Below are positions 63,284 to 64,000 of a stretch of DNA of 64,000 bases, piece by piece; positions within the stretch are counted from its first letter, which is position 1, and the number at the start of each line of letters is the position of its first letter. The notes under the pieces were generated by a model. It did no database searches, was not told the origin of the DNA, and worked only from the letters and a program-made list of their open reading frames with translations. Location of the stretch: NCBI GenBank assembly GCA_037783545.1, contig JBBELK010000112.1, positions 1 to 64,000 on the forward strand, written 5' to 3'. Source of the DNA: Henricia sp. BOLD:AAB3569 (Eukaryota; Echinodermata; Asteroidea; Spinulosida; Echinasteridae). Both the position numbers and the translations under genes were made by a program.

Positions 63284-64000
63284 TATACACACGGGTTGTT
63301 TTTAACGTATCACACGTGGGTATAACATTTAAGAGTTTTCCAATGATGTAACCTGTCTTTAGTAGGATCACATTATAAGACAATAAATAATTCCTTTTGG
63401 GCATTACAATTTATACATCATTTGGCGTATAAATTTACTAGAAAGGGCTATTGACTCAAGCAGTGTGACATGGCAGACCAGTCTCATTCAATCTGACTCT
63501 GGTCGCGTATGACATTTGGAGCAATCAGGATGCATCAAATTTACAGTAATCTTTCAAAGTTTATATTAAATTTGGCCAAACGGGTTATTATCCCTATTTT
63601 TTAACTCGCTCCCCGTAAACCTTCCGTTACAGTTTTACCAAAATTGAAACCATTTCCGTCTGTATATGCGAATTGCGTCAGCCGGAAATTTAGCCGCTCG
63701 ATTTAGCTTTTTAAAAAAATCTAATTTAGGATTGTGCAACAGCTTTGTGGCCTAAATATTGCGTGCTGCGCAGGTGAGAAATCGGATTTGGACAGATTAT
63801 GTAAATAATTTCGCGCCTGAGACCAGCATCCGGGCACTGCGCCTTCGCGAGTGCGTGTAATCCACTTTTTACTGCAGCGAACTGTGCATCTCCGCGACAA
63901 CAAGAATCGGCGTTGACATTTCGATGCTAAAACGGAACTTGGTCGAGCAATAGGCTTGGGACCAGCTCTAAGTTGTTTAGGCACATGTGAGACGCACTTA

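Larger units (their letters stand above)
53681..64000 (+). other. Long gene-poor right end (intron and/or intergenic)
   Basis: No exon was recognised. It holds two inverted dispersed-repeat pairs (54180-54660 with 59930-60430; 57380-57660 with 60470-60730), three foldback or TIR elements (55665-55860, 58670-59203, 63125-63283) and a poly-C tract at 58390-58430. Between 60860 and 63120 and after 63284 I see nothing distinctive. Confidence 0.35.

Overview
The window is eukaryotic nuclear DNA, most likely from a marine invertebrate. An invertebrate deuterostome is my guess, but nothing here fixes the species. Evidence for a metazoan host is spliced exons with good splice sites, abundant short inverted-repeat transposons, a tRNA-like SINE head, minisatellites, and a 21.8-kb Polinton/Maverick (adintovirus-like) element inserted in host repeat DNA.

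Left part (1-9475): the 3' half of a host receptor gene on the + strand. Three exons join in phase: a transmembrane exon (9-111), a 56-nt juxtamembrane exon with a GC splice donor (4421-4476) and a large cytoplasmic-tail exon (8451-9475). The tail carries several ITIM-like tyrosine motifs, so the gene looks like an immune-type inhibitory receptor. The introns are full of dispersed and tandem repeats.

Middle left (9476-30759): mostly repeats. These include a Harbinger-like element with an 18-bp inverted repeat and TAA duplication (10146-10854), a tRNA-Asn-like SINE head (13574), a ~430-bp dispersed repeat present twice with a strongly one-sided T/C difference pattern, small foldback elements, fragments of an apparent tyrosine-recombinase element (recombinase tail and SGNH-hydrolase-like piece, 18381-20450), and a 47/48-bp minisatellite (22490-23615) whose hairpin core recurs in scattered form to about 26.76 kb.

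Polinton (30760-52521): terminal inverted repeats of about 150 bp begin AG and end CT, and CAACA target duplications flank the element. It encodes a zinc-ribbon protein, a membrane/coiled-coil protein, three tandem paralogs of a putative capsid-surface protein, a 489-aa membrane-anchored conserved protein, a broken coiled-coil membrane protein, a 77-aa membrane protein, the module [major capsid - packaging ATPase - 219-aa protein - 100-aa protein], a 142-aa conserved protein, a retroviral-type integrase and a protein-primed family-B DNA polymerase. The module is present as three 2,790-bp tandem units. The outermost unit is complete, the middle one has a 5'-truncated capsid gene, and the third carries a 1,107-bp deletion and a 1,525-bp Harbinger insertion. 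Without the extra units the element would be about 15.8 kb, a normal Polinton size. Polymerase, integrase, one capsid-surface paralog and the coiled-coil gene are each interrupted by a single stop or frameshift, so this copy looks young but no longer autonomous. All three convergent gene pairs meet at a GC-rich hairpin, and many start codons lie in a TAAAATG context.

Right part (52522-64000): host DNA with a palindromic repeat, a CpG-rich stretch ending in a signal-peptide first exon (53614-53680, + strand), and then introns or intergenic DNA with several inverted dispersed repeats and MITE-like elements. No further exon could be recognised there.
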